In this document: positions 33,666 through 43,192 of the stretch, one piece after another
Position numbering within the stretch: the first letter of the stretch is position 1
How the letters are laid out: every line of letters starts with the position of its first letter
NCBI RefSeq assembly: GCF_000024225.1
Contig: NC_013203.1
Span: forward strand, 992,001-1,056,000
Source: Lancefieldella parvula DSM 20469
GTDB lineage: Bacteria; Actinomycetota; Coriobacteriia; Coriobacteriales; Atopobiaceae
Direction: 5' to 3'
Length of the DNA stretch: 64,000 nt
Position numbers and translations under genes: made by a program
Notes under the pieces: generated by a model
Database searches by the model: none
Told to the model about the DNA's origin: nothing
Seen by the model: the letters and a program-made list of their open reading frames with translations, nothing else

Positions 33666-36011
33666 CTAGTTGCTCTTCTTGCCAGAATCGGCATTACCAA
33701 GCTCGTCAAAGCGCAAAGCAACCATTGCAACATCATCGTCAAGTCTTCTGCCAGTATAGCGGTCAAGCGTATTCAAAAACCTATTTAGCAAGCCATCAAA
33801 CCCACGAGGAACCTCATTCATAATCATGTCGCGCAAGCCAGTCTCACCAAAAAAAGCGCCTTCAGGACTACGTGCCTCTGTGGTTCCATCAGTGTAAAGT
33901 AGCAGGATATCGCCCTCATGCAAGCAAACGGTACCGTTTTTGTACTCCATGTCATGAAACGCGCCCACAACGCCCGACTGTACATCCAAAAGCTCAGCGT
34001 CACCCGATTGAGCAGACACCAGAATTGCAGGTGGATGGCCAGCAGAACAGTACATAAGTGATGAGGTAGTAAGGTCAACAATGCCAACAAAAAGCGTTGC
34101 AAACGTCTCTACTCTTGAGAAACCTAACAAGAATTCGTTCAGGGTTGCCACCATGCGAGCAGGGGTTCTTCCTTCCCATGCATAAGCAGAAAGTGCCGTT
34201 TTAACTGCGGATGAAATGGATGCCGCCTCAATACCCTTACCAGAAACATCGCCCATAATGATACACGCGCGACGGCCTGGCAGCTTAATCATGCTGTAAA
34301 AATCGCCACCAACAAACGCATCGGCGGTTGCAGATGAATAAATTCCCTCGGCAGAGATTCCCTCGACCTGTTGCAATTCATTCTTCATGCCTGACTGCAG
34401 CGCCTGCGAAATGTGTTTGTTCTGCTGACTCTCTTCGGCGCCAACTACCAGCGAGTGAACAAGAAGCATCACACGATCTAAGAAATCAAACTCAATGTCG
34501 CTCAAGGGCTCAGCATTTTCTTCTCGCAAGAAAAGCCAGGTATGCTGCTCTCCTGCAAACCTGCCCAAGAAAAGCACAGCTCCCTTGCAAGGCAAACCTT
34601 GTGCGGCAAGCGCTCGGCTCAGCTCAGAATCAAGCTCAACCTCTTTAACTGATGCCTCGCCCTCCCCTGTCTTGAGTCCTTCAACCGTCGATGGAAGCGC
34701 AATCTGCTTGCCACTATCTTGCTGCTCAGCTGTGACTTGTGCGTCATTATCCGCCTCAGCCACACTTTGCGTGCCACCGTCCTGAGCATCAGCAAATCCT
34801 TGCTCAGCGTCAAGCATATGAAGTGTAATGTTGCCCGTTACCTCGCAGCAATCTATCGAGAAAACCTGTGTATTAAGATCAGTTCCCACCGACCTCATAA
34901 CCTGCTGCAGACGTTCACCAGAGATCTTCTCACCCTCTGCAGTGCTATGGAGTAATCCTTGGCGTACGCGAGCTAATGCCTCACGAAGCATATCTCTACG
35001 CTGCGTCCTCATGGCTGACAACGCACCTACAAGCTGCACTGAGAGGTAATTTGCAATAGAGTCAAGAAGTCTTGCATCCTCGACCAGAAGCGCACGCTTG
35101 CGCTCCCAACCCACCTCAATCAAGGCAACAATGTGACCACCAAACCACACAGGCACCACAAGAAAACTGGTAAACGGAGGAAGATGACTTGCGTCAACGG
35201 TTATGACCTCGCGTGTTTCCTCGTTAACTAAATTGCGCTTTTTAACCCTTCCCTGCTTAAGAGCATCCGAGTTCAGGGGCACAGTGTGCAAGCGGAGCGC
35301 GTGCTCAGAATAAAACAACAAACGCTCCAAAGAGCTGTTAAATGCAAAATAGCGAGGAATACCGCTCAGTAATGCACTTCTCAGTGACTCCGTAACACCA
35401 TGAAGGTGATACCCGTCTTGCTCGGCAAGATAAATAAGCGCGCCATCGGCCTCAACAGTCTCTGAGAGCTCTTCTAACACACGTTCAATAAGCTGACTCA
35501 TATCTTCCGAGTCAAGCGTATCCAAAACAATCTGGAGCGCTCCTGAGAGCCTCTTATTGGCGCGTCGAAGGTCCAACACCATTCGTTCATCATCGTGCAT
35601 AGAACTAGACAGATCACGAAGCTTAGATGCTGACAAAACAATGGCTTGCGTAGGTGCGCCAACATAATCTGCGCGCACACTCAGCACCTGCGACGTACCA
35701 TCTTGCGAGGGAGCAGTCACCATAGAGGTAGAACCATCAATCGCAAACGGCAACGACTCTACAGAAAACGCCTCTTGCAAATTTTCTTGATTTGCAGGGG
35801 CAAACAAAAAGCGCACATCCAGGCCAGCAATTGTACCGTCAGCCTTAGCAAATAAGGTCTCGGCTTCCTCATTGGCGAGAAGAACTATGCCCTCCATATT
35901 AAAAACGATGACTGCATCACTGGTCAGTCGTAGCAACTGAGACAGAGTTGCAGCAACGGTTCCGTCAACAACTCCCTCAACACGTCTCACACTCAGCTTA
36001 TTATCTGCCAC
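33666..36011 (-). CDS. PAS-GAF-PP2C serine phosphatase (RsbU/SpoIIE-like)
   Basis: 781 residues, cytoplasmic. Residues 20-130 form a PAS domain (TSDAVIVFNMEGIVLLANEEAE); 155-340 a GAF domain; a second GAF-like region (about 345-540) holds an acidic, low-complexity insert; 560-770 is the PP2C/SpoIIE phosphatase with metal-binding motifs GGDFYSM, GDVSGKGIEA, LYTDGTTEA and DDDVAMVALR. GTG start with TAGGGAG site. It should sense a signal through PAS/GAF and dephosphorylate a STAS-domain partner, most likely the fused protein encoded 65 bases downstream, so the two genes look like a partner-switching module. Confidence 0.9.
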   Translation of the reverse strand: MADNKLSVRRVEGVVDGTVAATLSQLLRLTSDAVIVFNMEGIVLLANEEAETLFAKADGTIAGLDVRFLFAPANQENLQEAFSVESLPFAIDGSTSMVTAPSQDGTSQVLSVRADYVGAPTQAIVLSASKLRDLSSSMHDDERMVLDLRRANKRLSGALQIVLDTLDSEDMSQLIERVLEELSETVEADGALIYLAEQDGYHLHGVTESLRSALLSGIPRYFAFNSSLERLLFYSEHALRLHTVPLNSDALKQGRVKKRNLVNEETREVITVDASHLPPFTSFLVVPVWFGGHIVALIEVGWERKRALLVEDARLLDSIANYLSVQLVGALSAMRTQRRDMLREALARVRQGLLHSTAEGEKISGERLQQVMRSVGTDLNTQVFSIDCCEVTGNITLHMLDAEQGFADAQDGGTQSVAEADNDAQVTAEQQDSGKQIALPSTVEGLKTGEGEASVKEVELDSELSRALAAQGLPCKGAVLFLGRFAGEQHTWLFLREENAEPLSDIEFDFLDRVMLLVHSLVVGAEESQQNKHISQALQSGMKNELQQVEGISAEGIYSSATADAFVGGDFYSMIKLPGRRACIIMGDVSGKGIEAASISSAVKTALSAYAWEGRTPARMVATLNEFLLGFSRVETFATLFVGIVDLTTSSLMYCSAGHPPAILVSAQSGDAELLDVQSGVVGAFHDMEYKNGTVCLHEGDILLLYTDGTTEARSPEGAFFGETGLRDMIMNEVPRGFDGLLNRFLNTLDRYTGRRLDDDVAMVALRFDELGNADSGKKSN

Positions 36012-36068
36012 AGATACTCCCTACCGGCAAGGAAAAAACAAATCGGACAGCCTTAAGTATACGAAAAA

Positions 36069-36092
36069 GGCGGACCTCCGAAGAGATCCGCC
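36069..36092 (-). terminator. Terminator of tRNA-Leu
   Basis: Stem GGCGGA/TCCGCC extended inward through a TTCG-type loop; run of five T on the minus strand. Confidence 0.85.
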
Positions 36093-36101
36093 GAATTTTC
36101 G

Positions 36102-36191
36102 TGGTGTCGGAGGCGGGACTTGAACCCGCACAGCCATTAATAGGCCACTAGCACCTCAAGCTAGCGCGTCTGCCAATTCCGCCACTCCGAC
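36102..36191 (-). tRNA. tRNA-Leu (GAG)
   Basis: 90 bases with CCA and the long variable arm of class II tRNAs. Acceptor GTCGGAG/CTCCGAC; anticodon arm CTAGC-TTGAGGT-GCTAG gives GAG. Confidence 0.96.
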
Positions 36192-36298
36192 TTGCTTTGC
36201 AGCGAGGGATATACTAACACATCTTCAGGCAACATTTATGAGAAAATTTGAAACTTTTTCTCAAAAGAACTTTGCAAAAAGATCGTTTTGTCCCTTAC

Positions 36299-38065
36299 TT
36301 ACTTCTGCCAACCAACAATGGTATATGGAACATCCTCAAAAAGCTTAGGACCAAAGTTGGCAAGACCCTTCTTAACAACATAGCAATCAGAGCCTGTGTA
36401 AACTGGAAGATAACAGTAAGTTTCCATCATCTTTTTCTCTGCCTGATTCATAAGTTTTATACGCTCATCAAAGTCTTTGGTAGAGACAACCTTTGCAAAC
36501 ATTGCATCGGTGTCTGCAGTACCCTGCTTACCAAAGTTGGATGCAGAGGTGGAACCATAAAGCTGAACGCCATTGTTGTAAGAAGTTGAGGTTCCATTCC
36601 AACCAAAGAGGCAGACATCCCAAGAACCAGAGGTAAGAACCTTAGAGAACTCTGAAGATGGGTGAGAGTCAAGCGTCATATTAATACCAGCATCTTTACA
36701 CATCTTCTGAATTGCTGCAGCACGGTTCTTTACATTAGTACCATCGCCAAACATCGTGTAAGCAAAGGTAACCTGCTGACCATCCTTCTCATAGAAATCA
36801 CCATTGAGAGAATAGCCTGCATCCTCAAGGGTCTTCTTAGCGGCCTTGGTGCGCTCTTCAGCAGACTTAAGGTTCTTGACATCATCAGGAAGATTATTCT
36901 CATAGCCCGCAGCCCAATACGGCCAAAGCATAGAACCAGGAGTATCTTCTTTCCAGTTAACGCCCTGGAACACAATGGATACAAGAGTTGCTGGATCAAC
37001 AACTTGACAGAATGCCTTACGAACCGCTACATCCTGGAGTACACCACGAGTAGAGTTAACCTCAATAACAGCAATAGATAAACCTAGGCCACGACGAATC
37101 TGTGCTTTATCACCAAGGCCAGAGAAGTTAGAGAGAAGCTCTGCAGAACCTGAGGTAGAGCCACCAGCAGTGTCTACTTCTTCATTCTTGAAGGCATTAA
37201 TAGTAGCTTGAGTATCCATCTGCTTGTACACAAGCGTATCAAGCTTAGGAGCGTCTCCCCACCACTTAGGATTGGGCTTAAAGGTAGCAGAAGAATCATC
37301 GTGTGAGTCAACAATATAAGGGCCAGCACCAAGATCATTATTTGGCTCATTGTTGTAGCCATTATTAAAGAAATCTGGATCTTGAAGCTTTGGATGAAGT
37401 GCCCAAGACAAAACCATTTCAATTGGATAGACTGCTTCTTTCATAGTAACAACAGCGGTTTTAGCAGTATCACCTTGAGCAACAGACTCAATCTTGTCAT
37501 AGCCGTCAGTATTTGAAACCTCAAATTTTTCATTTGTACCGCTCAGACAAACATATGCTGTTTGAATTGCGGTCCAGTCAATATCGGTACCATCATTAAA
37601 CTTAGCCTGATCAGTAAAAGTAAGGGTAGCAACCTGCTTGCCGTCCTTCTCCTCTACCTTATAATCCTTAATATAATCTTTATTAGGCTCAAACTTACTA
37701 CCGTCAATATTGCCATAAAACAAATCACGTGGATTCATAAGACCATGAAGAATATTCATGTAAGTGGTATTACCAGCAAGATTGTAGTAATTCCACTGAG
37801 GTCCAACTTCAGTAATTGGTTGAGTTAAAGTACCGCCATCCTGAACCTCATCACGAGATTTAGGATTGTTGTACTTCTTGCCCTTCTCTGGAAGAGGAAG
37901 CTGATCCAGAGGAGTGTTTGCAGGAGATCCGTCTTGAGGCTCAGTTCCAGTGTTGGAAGAGCCGACACCCTGAGAGTTTGATGGAGCACAGCCAGCAAGG
38001 CCAAGGCCTGCAGCGGTGATACCAGTCAGAGCAAAGAACGAACGACGGGAAAAACTGTCAGCCAT
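36299..38065 (-). CDS. oppA: Oligopeptide-binding lipoprotein of an Opp ABC transporter
   Basis: Family 5 solute-binding protein, 588 residues. The signal is of twin-arginine lipoprotein type: SRRSFFALTG followed by lipobox LAGC (Cys26), then a Ser/Asn-rich linker. The mature part has the family pattern, including FTDQAKFNDGTDIDW and AFCQVVDPATL. The ATG at 38065 follows GGGTGAT; an ATG four codons upstream is also possible. It lies downstream of oppB-oppC-oppDF and is separated from them by a hairpin, so it probably has its own promoter. Peptide specificity is inferred from the companion genes. Confidence 0.93.
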   Translation of the reverse strand: MADSFSRRSFFALTGITAAGLGLAGCAPSNSQGVGSSNTGTEPQDGSPANTPLDQLPLPEKGKKYNNPKSRDEVQDGGTLTQPITEVGPQWNYYNLAGNTTYMNILHGLMNPRDLFYGNIDGSKFEPNKDYIKDYKVEEKDGKQVATLTFTDQAKFNDGTDIDWTAIQTAYVCLSGTNEKFEVSNTDGYDKIESVAQGDTAKTAVVTMKEAVYPIEMVLSWALHPKLQDPDFFNNGYNNEPNNDLGAGPYIVDSHDDSSATFKPNPKWWGDAPKLDTLVYKQMDTQATINAFKNEEVDTAGGSTSGSAELLSNFSGLGDKAQIRRGLGLSIAVIEVNSTRGVLQDVAVRKAFCQVVDPATLVSIVFQGVNWKEDTPGSMLWPYWAAGYENNLPDDVKNLKSAEERTKAAKKTLEDAGYSLNGDFYEKDGQQVTFAYTMFGDGTNVKNRAAAIQKMCKDAGINMTLDSHPSSEFSKVLTSGSWDVCLFGWNGTSTSYNNGVQLYGSTSASNFGKQGTADTDAMFAKVVSTKDFDERIKLMNQAEKKMMETYCYLPVYTGSDCYVVKKGLANFGPKLFEDVPYTIVGWQK

Positions 38066-38185
38066 ATGATCACCCATTTCGTTAAAGGCCTACAGATATT
38101 CACTTAACTATACGAAATCGCTAAATAATACTCCATAGAGGAAACAATCCCGTAACAACCTCGTTCACTATTTGTAACAAATAGA

Positions 38186-38211
38186 ACCCGCACCTAATTT
38201 TAAGTGCGGGT
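38186..38211 (-). terminator. Hairpin between oppDF and oppA
   Basis: Stem ACCCGCAC/GTGCGGGT with a 10-base loop and a T-rich minus-strand tail; likely ends or attenuates the oppBC-DF transcript before oppA. Confidence 0.7.
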
Positions 38212-38236
38212 CCTCAAAAATTATATTGAATCTTTG

Positions 38237-40270
38237 TTACTCGTTAGAAATGTGAGTTGCAGGAACTAGCTTACCATCCTGATAAATCATACGCTCACGG
38301 GTACGCTCAATCTTTGGATCAGGAATTGGAATAGCCGAGAGAAGCGCCTTGGTGTAAGGATCTTGCGGATTAGTAAAGACCTCTTCAGTCTCACCATACT
38401 CAACGATCTTGCCCAAGTGCATAACAGCAACAGTATCAGAAATATGACGAATAACTGCAAGATCATGAGCGACAAAGAGATAAGAAATCTTCAACTGAAC
38501 CTGAAGATCCTCAAGAAGATTAATAATACCTGCCTGAATGGAAACGTCCAAAGATGCAATTGGCTCGTCCAACAGAAGAATTTTTGGACTTGTTGCAAGA
38601 GCACGAGCAATAGCAATACGCTGACGCTGACCACCAGAGAACTGAGATGGGAAACGGTCAACATAGTCTGGATTAATACCAACCAGACGCATAAGCTCAC
38701 CAATACGGGTATTAATGTCCTCTTTGTTCCAACCCTGCGCCTGAAGCGGCTCTGCCAAAACGTCATAGACCGGCATACGAGGATCAAGAGAACTCATTGG
38801 ATCCTGGAAAATTACCTGAAGATCCTTACGAAGCTCTCTGCGCTGCGCAGCATTCTTAAGCTCAGCAACATCTTTACCGAGGACAGTAATGCGACCATCC
38901 TCAGGCTTCAACAGATCCATAATCTGCATCAGAGTTGTTGACTTACCAGAGCCAGACTCACCAACAAGCGCAAGAGTTTCTCCCTCATGAATCTCAAAGC
39001 TTGCACGGTCAACAGCAGTCATAGTGCCCTTGCTACGCCTAATAAAGCCCTTACCCTGAACAGGGAACGTCTTAGTAAGATTCTCGACCTTAAGCACAAC
39101 AGGACGCTCATTACGTGGAACATCGACCCACTTTGGAAGGACTGGCTCAAAGTCTGGATACACCTCAGCATAGGTAAGGTTTTTCTCGCAAATCTCCTGA
39201 AGGTGGTGGCAAGATGCCAAGTGACCCTCAGCAGCATTTGCAGGAAGCAATACTGGCTCTTTCTTAGAGCATTCAGCAGTAGCCATAGGACAACGTGGGT
39301 TAAAAGGACAACCAGTAGGAATGGCCGCAAGTGATGGTGGATTACCCTTAATAGGAACAAGCCTGTGCTCTGCCTGAAGATGTGGTTTAGGAACAGCACC
39401 TAGAAGACCCATGGTGTAAGGATGACGCGGCTCAGCAAAAAGCGTATCAACACTTGCGCGCTCGACGCCACGACCTGCGTACATAACCATAATATCATCA
39501 GCAGTGCCTGCAACAACACCAAGGTCGTGAGTAATCAGAACAACTGCTGCACCAGTCTCTTTCTGTGCAACCTTCAAAACATCAAGAATCTGAGCCTGGA
39601 TGGTTACATCAAGAGCAGTGGTTGGCTCATCTGCAATGATGATGTCAGGATTGTTTGCAATAGCAATAGCAATAACAACACGCTGACGCATACCACCAGA
39701 GAACTCATGTGGGAAGGAATCCAGACGATTCTCTGGATCAGTAATGCCAACAATAGAAAGAAGCTCAATACAGCGCTTACGAACATCTGCCTTGCTCATG
39801 TTGGGATTATGCGTAAGTAGAGCCTCTGCAAGCTGGTCTCCAATAGAGAACATTGGAGTCAAAGCAGACAGTGGATCTTGGAAAATCATAGAAATCTTAG
39901 TACCACGAAGCTTTGACATCTCCTCATCGGTTTTGCCAATGAGTTCTTCATCACCAAGCTTAATAGAACCGGTAACGTGAGCATTGTCATCAAGAAGACC
40001 AATAAGAGACAGAGCAGTTACTGACTTACCAGAGCCAGACTCACCTACGATACCAAGGGTACGACCACCCCAAAGGTCAAAGTTAACACCGCGGACTGCG
40101 TCTACACGACCAGCCTCAGTATTAAAGGAAACCTTAAGATTGCGAACAGAAAGAACTGGATCGCCTGTAGGAGCACCCTTTGGACCGTTTGATTCGAGCA
40201 GTTCGTAGCGAAGGACATCGTCCATCTCTACACTTCCCTGCTTTGTTGAAGTATTAGTAGTGTCAGACAT
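38237..40270 (-). CDS. oppDF: Fused OppD-OppF ATPase of the oligopeptide ABC transporter
   Basis: 677 residues carrying two complete ATP-binding cassettes in one chain. Cassette 1 (about 40-340): Walker A GESGSGKS, signature FSGGMRQRV, Walker B IIIADEP, with the oligopeptide-type C-terminal cysteine segment CPFNPRCPMA. Cassette 2 (about 375-660): GESGSGKS, FSGGQRQRI and ILLLDEP. The two are separate genes in most bacteria. Its ATG overlaps the oppC stop (TAATG). Confidence 0.95.
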   Translation of the reverse strand: MSDTTNTSTKQGSVEMDDVLRYELLESNGPKGAPTGDPVLSVRNLKVSFNTEAGRVDAVRGVNFDLWGGRTLGIVGESGSGKSVTALSLIGLLDDNAHVTGSIKLGDEELIGKTDEEMSKLRGTKISMIFQDPLSALTPMFSIGDQLAEALLTHNPNMSKADVRKRCIELLSIVGITDPENRLDSFPHEFSGGMRQRVVIAIAIANNPDIIIADEPTTALDVTIQAQILDVLKVAQKETGAAVVLITHDLGVVAGTADDIMVMYAGRGVERASVDTLFAEPRHPYTMGLLGAVPKPHLQAEHRLVPIKGNPPSLAAIPTGCPFNPRCPMATAECSKKEPVLLPANAAEGHLASCHHLQEICEKNLTYAEVYPDFEPVLPKWVDVPRNERPVVLKVENLTKTFPVQGKGFIRRSKGTMTAVDRASFEIHEGETLALVGESGSGKSTTLMQIMDLLKPEDGRITVLGKDVAELKNAAQRRELRKDLQVIFQDPMSSLDPRMPVYDVLAEPLQAQGWNKEDINTRIGELMRLVGINPDYVDRFPSQFSGGQRQRIAIARALATSPKILLLDEPIASLDVSIQAGIINLLEDLQVQLKISYLFVAHDLAVIRHISDTVAVMHLGKIVEYGETEEVFTNPQDPYTKALLSAIPIPDPKIERTRERMIYQDGKLVPATHISNE

Positions 40271-41340
40271 TATGCACGCTCCGTAGTTTCTTCAGAAACG
40301 ATGCTACCCTCAAAATTATCAAGCTGAGCGTCATCTTTAGAAGAATCATCCTCTTCTTGATCTTTAACGCTACCAGCAGCGCGTGAATAAGGATCAAAGG
40401 CATCGCGAAGGCCATCGCCAATGAGCTGCAGGCCAACACAAACAACAATCAAAAATGCTGATGGAATCAGAATCATCCATGGAGTAGTAAGCATTGCAGA
40501 AGAACCAGCACTCAGAAGATAACCAAGAGAAGTATCTGGTGCCTTAATACCAAGGCCCAAGAAGCTGAATGCAGTCTCAGAGTTAATACCACCAATAACA
40601 GCCAAAACCAAATCAATAATAAGAATTGAGCCAAGGTTTGGAATAAGGTGACGAATGATGATAGTAAATGGCGAGACACCCATGTACTTAGCAGCCTTGA
40701 CGTAATCTCTCTCACGTAAAGACAATGCCATAGTACGGATAGTACGCGCGCGACCAATCCAACCAAAAGCAGTCAGACCAAAGATAAGCATGAGCCAGCC
40801 AGACTCGCCACCTGATGCACGAACAATCATAGCAACCAGCAAGAAGCTAGGAATAACCATGAGCATATCAAGAAGCCACATACCAATCTTCTCTGGAATG
40901 CCACGAACATATGCAATTGCAGTACCAATAATTGCCGAAATAATAGTGGTCAAGATTGCGTAGCTAATACCAATGGTCAAAGAACGGCCAAGGCCGTGGA
41001 CAACACAGGCATAAAGGTCAATGCCAGCACCATCAGTACCAAACCAATGCTTTGCGTTAGGAGCTACATTAATTGCAGTAAAGTCAGCGTCTGTGTAATT
41101 AAACGAGGTAACATATGGTCCAAAAATTGCAATAAGAACCATAATTCCAAGGATAATTAAACCAATTACTGCAGAACGCTGGCGGAAGAAACGCCTTGCA
41201 ATAAGACCAGCATAGCTAATTCTTTTAACTTCTTTGTTGTCATACTTAGCATCTGCCTGAAGCTCACGCTCAGCATTAGTAAGACCCGCATCAACGGAGA
41301 CGTTTTTATCGTCATTTTTTTGAAGCTCTTCTTTAGACAT
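40270..41340 (-). CDS. oppC: Oligopeptide ABC transporter permease OppC
   Basis: 356 residues. An N-terminal cytoplasmic tail precedes a first membrane helix near 55-75 and a periplasmic loop with HWFGTDGAGIDLYA; the BPD_transp_1 domain then has about five helices and the ATPase-contact (EAA) loop around AKYMGVSPFTIIIRHLIPN. A charged C-terminal tail (EEDDSSKDDAQLDN) is longer than usual. ATG with a perfect AGGAGG site, 10 bases after the oppB stop. Confidence 0.94.
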   Translation of the reverse strand: MSKEELQKNDDKNVSVDAGLTNAERELQADAKYDNKEVKRISYAGLIARRFFRQRSAVIGLIILGIMVLIAIFGPYVTSFNYTDADFTAINVAPNAKHWFGTDGAGIDLYACVVHGLGRSLTIGISYAILTTIISAIIGTAIAYVRGIPEKIGMWLLDMLMVIPSFLLVAMIVRASGGESGWLMLIFGLTAFGWIGRARTIRTMALSLRERDYVKAAKYMGVSPFTIIIRHLIPNLGSILIIDLVLAVIGGINSETAFSFLGLGIKAPDTSLGYLLSAGSSAMLTTPWMILIPSAFLIVVCVGLQLIGDGLRDAFDPYSRAAGSVKDQEEDDSSKDDAQLDNFEGSIVSEETTERA

Positions 41341-41350
41341 ATCCGCCTCC

Positions 41351-42343
41351 TTAGCTCATCTTAATTCGTGGATCAAGAGCAGCAGCAAAGAGATCAGCCA
41401 AAAGAGCACCAACAAGAGTCATTGCACCAGAGAAAGCTGCAACTGCAACTGCACCATGAATATTGTTGTTGTTAATACAGTTAATAAAGTACTCACCAAG
41501 ACCGTGAATTGCAAAGACCTTCTCGGTCATAACAGCACCAGTAAAGATACCTGCAAGTGAGAACGCAACTGAAACAGCAGTTGGAATCAAAGAGACACGA
41601 AGGGCGTGTTTGCGAATTGCCTTCTTGCGAGTAAGTCCCTTTGCGCGAGCAGTACGAACGTAGTCTGCGTGCATCTCGTCAAGCAGGTACGTACGCTGAG
41701 ACAGGTGGTAACCGACGGAACTTACGATAGTAAGAACAATGGTTGGAAGAATAATATGCTGGAGGAAGTCAATGAGCCACGTGAAGAAATTTCCAGTATC
41801 TCCACTGGAAAGATCAGTGACGTAGAAAATACGAGAACCGGCACGTGCATTAATCTCGATTGCTGCAAAGACAATCAAAATTGCCATAACAACGGTTGGA
41901 ATAACCAATAAAACAGAAGCAACGCCGCTAAAGAAACGGTCTTGCCACTGATACTGGCGCTGAGCGGTATAAACGCCCAGGCTAACGCCAATAACAACCG
42001 ACAAAATAGTCGCTGGAGTCATGAGCTCGATAGAAGCCATAAACTTAGAGCTCATCTCACGGTTAACACTATCTCCTGTTGGAGTCATGCCAAGATCAAA
42101 CTTTGTAAATAGGTTGGTAATCCAGATCTGATAACGCTCAATAACTGGAGTCTTATCATTAAGATTTGCTCTATTCAAATTAGCCTCAATAGACTCCTGT
42201 GGAGGGCGTGGAGTACGCTGTTCCAAATTAGAGCGTGGATTCATAAACGCTGATGCAAGGAAGAATGTGAGCGAAGTTGCAACAAAAATCATCACAATGT
42301 AGCTCAAAATCCTCTTTGTAACGTACCAAACAAACCGTGCCAT
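41351..42343 (-). CDS. oppB: Oligopeptide ABC transporter permease OppB
   Basis: 330 residues, the first gene of the opp operon. Six membrane helices, the first near 11-32; the loop with FDLGMTPTGDSVNREM and the EAA loop TARAKGLTRKKAIRKHALRVSLIP mark it as the OppB subunit. ATG start with GAGGAG site. An intergenic region of 424 bp upstream should carry the operon promoter. Confidence 0.94.
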   Translation of the reverse strand: MARFVWYVTKRILSYIVMIFVATSLTFFLASAFMNPRSNLEQRTPRPPQESIEANLNRANLNDKTPVIERYQIWITNLFTKFDLGMTPTGDSVNREMSSKFMASIELMTPATILSVVIGVSLGVYTAQRQYQWQDRFFSGVASVLLVIPTVVMAILIVFAAIEINARAGSRIFYVTDLSSGDTGNFFTWLIDFLQHIILPTIVLTIVSSVGYHLSQRTYLLDEMHADYVRTARAKGLTRKKAIRKHALRVSLIPTAVSVAFSLAGIFTGAVMTEKVFAIHGLGEYFINCINNNNIHGAVAVAAFSGAMTLVGALLADLFAAALDPRIKMS

Positions 42344-42767
42344 TGACTCTCCTCACCGCCTTGCACTTATCCACCTGATAAGCGAGGTTTTCTCGGTATG
42401 GCAACCTAGCATTCCTATAACGTTATGCCGTGAATACACAGCAAAATATAATTTTACCATGGATAAGTTGCTTAACCAAAAAAATATCTCTTAATTAAGC
42501 AAGCTTAGTCATACCACTCCCAGTAAAACGTATCCACATATAATGACTGTTTGAATTCAACGTGCAGGTCTAAATCAAATTTGTTTACATATGAGAAACG
42601 TTATTGAAAATTCTGTTAAGAAGTAAAAGATATCTACTATCTGCCATAATCAATCCATTTGCGAACAGTTCTACTAGCAAAATTAGGCAGACTCAGCACG
42701 ATACATAGAAAAAAATGCCGAGAAACCCGGGTTTCTCGGCAGATGCTTCAAATAGGAAGATAGCTAC
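42344..42767. other. Intergenic region upstream of oppB and downstream of secG
   Basis: 424 bp, AT-rich. It contains the secG terminator at 42716-42741, one TTTCTCGG at 42388-42395 and the presumed opp promoter. A start-like open frame or RNA gene was not seen. Confidence 0.6.
42716..42741 (-). terminator. secG terminator made of two inverted CGAGAAA motifs
   Basis: Perfect 26-bp palindrome TGCCGAGAAACCC plus its complement, followed on the minus strand by a run of T. Each arm is a CCGAGAAACCC variant of the dispersed motif. Confidence 0.9.
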
Positions 42768-43019
42768 TTAACCAATAGAGCCAACAGGGAATGTCAGAGC
42801 CATCACAATAGCGCAAACCAGGAAGATGGTTGTAGTAATGATGGTAAGACGATCAAGATTCTTCTCCATAATGCCTGAACCAGCACTTGCGTTATACATA
42901 GATGCAGCAATCATGTCAGAAACGCCAGTGCCCTTTCCGGAGTGTGCCAGAACAAGCAACACCGTCAAAATGCCAGAAAGTATAAACAGCACTAAAAGAA
43001 TTGTATTCAGAACGCCCAC
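42768..43019 (-). CDS. secG: Preprotein translocase subunit SecG
   Basis: 83 residues with two membrane helices (about 4-24 and 55-76), the small accessory subunit of SecYEG. The conserved segment LVLAHSGKGTGVSDM lies between them. GTG start behind GAGGGGG. As in many Gram-positive bacteria it follows tpiA, here after a terminator, so it may have its own promoter. Confidence 0.93.
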   Translation of the reverse strand: MGVLNTILLVLFILSGILTVLLVLAHSGKGTGVSDMIAASMYNASAGSGIMEKNLDRLTIITTTIFLVCAIVMALTFPVGSIG

Positions 43020-43086
43020 GAGGTTCCCCCTCTTGCTGGCGAGAAAATCCAGCCCTAGTTATTTTCACGTACAACAGAAAAGAATA

Positions 43087-43120
43087 GCACACGCCACTCC
43101 CCTTTGGGAATGGCGTGTGC
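43087..43120 (-). terminator. tpiA terminator
   Basis: 15-bp stem GCACACGCCA.../...TGGCGTGTGC with one mismatch, then TATTCTTTT on the minus strand. Confidence 0.85.
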
Positions 43121-43192
43121 CAACTTGCAAAACAAACAAGAACTTAACAAACGCGCTGAGCGCCTAACCGATAGTAAGGCGTTTTGCCCAGC

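Noticed and set aside
36239-36263. TGAGAAAA/TTTTCTCA hairpin after oppA as a terminator
   Set aside because: Only an 8-bp AT-rich stem without a T run on the minus strand; too weak to call.
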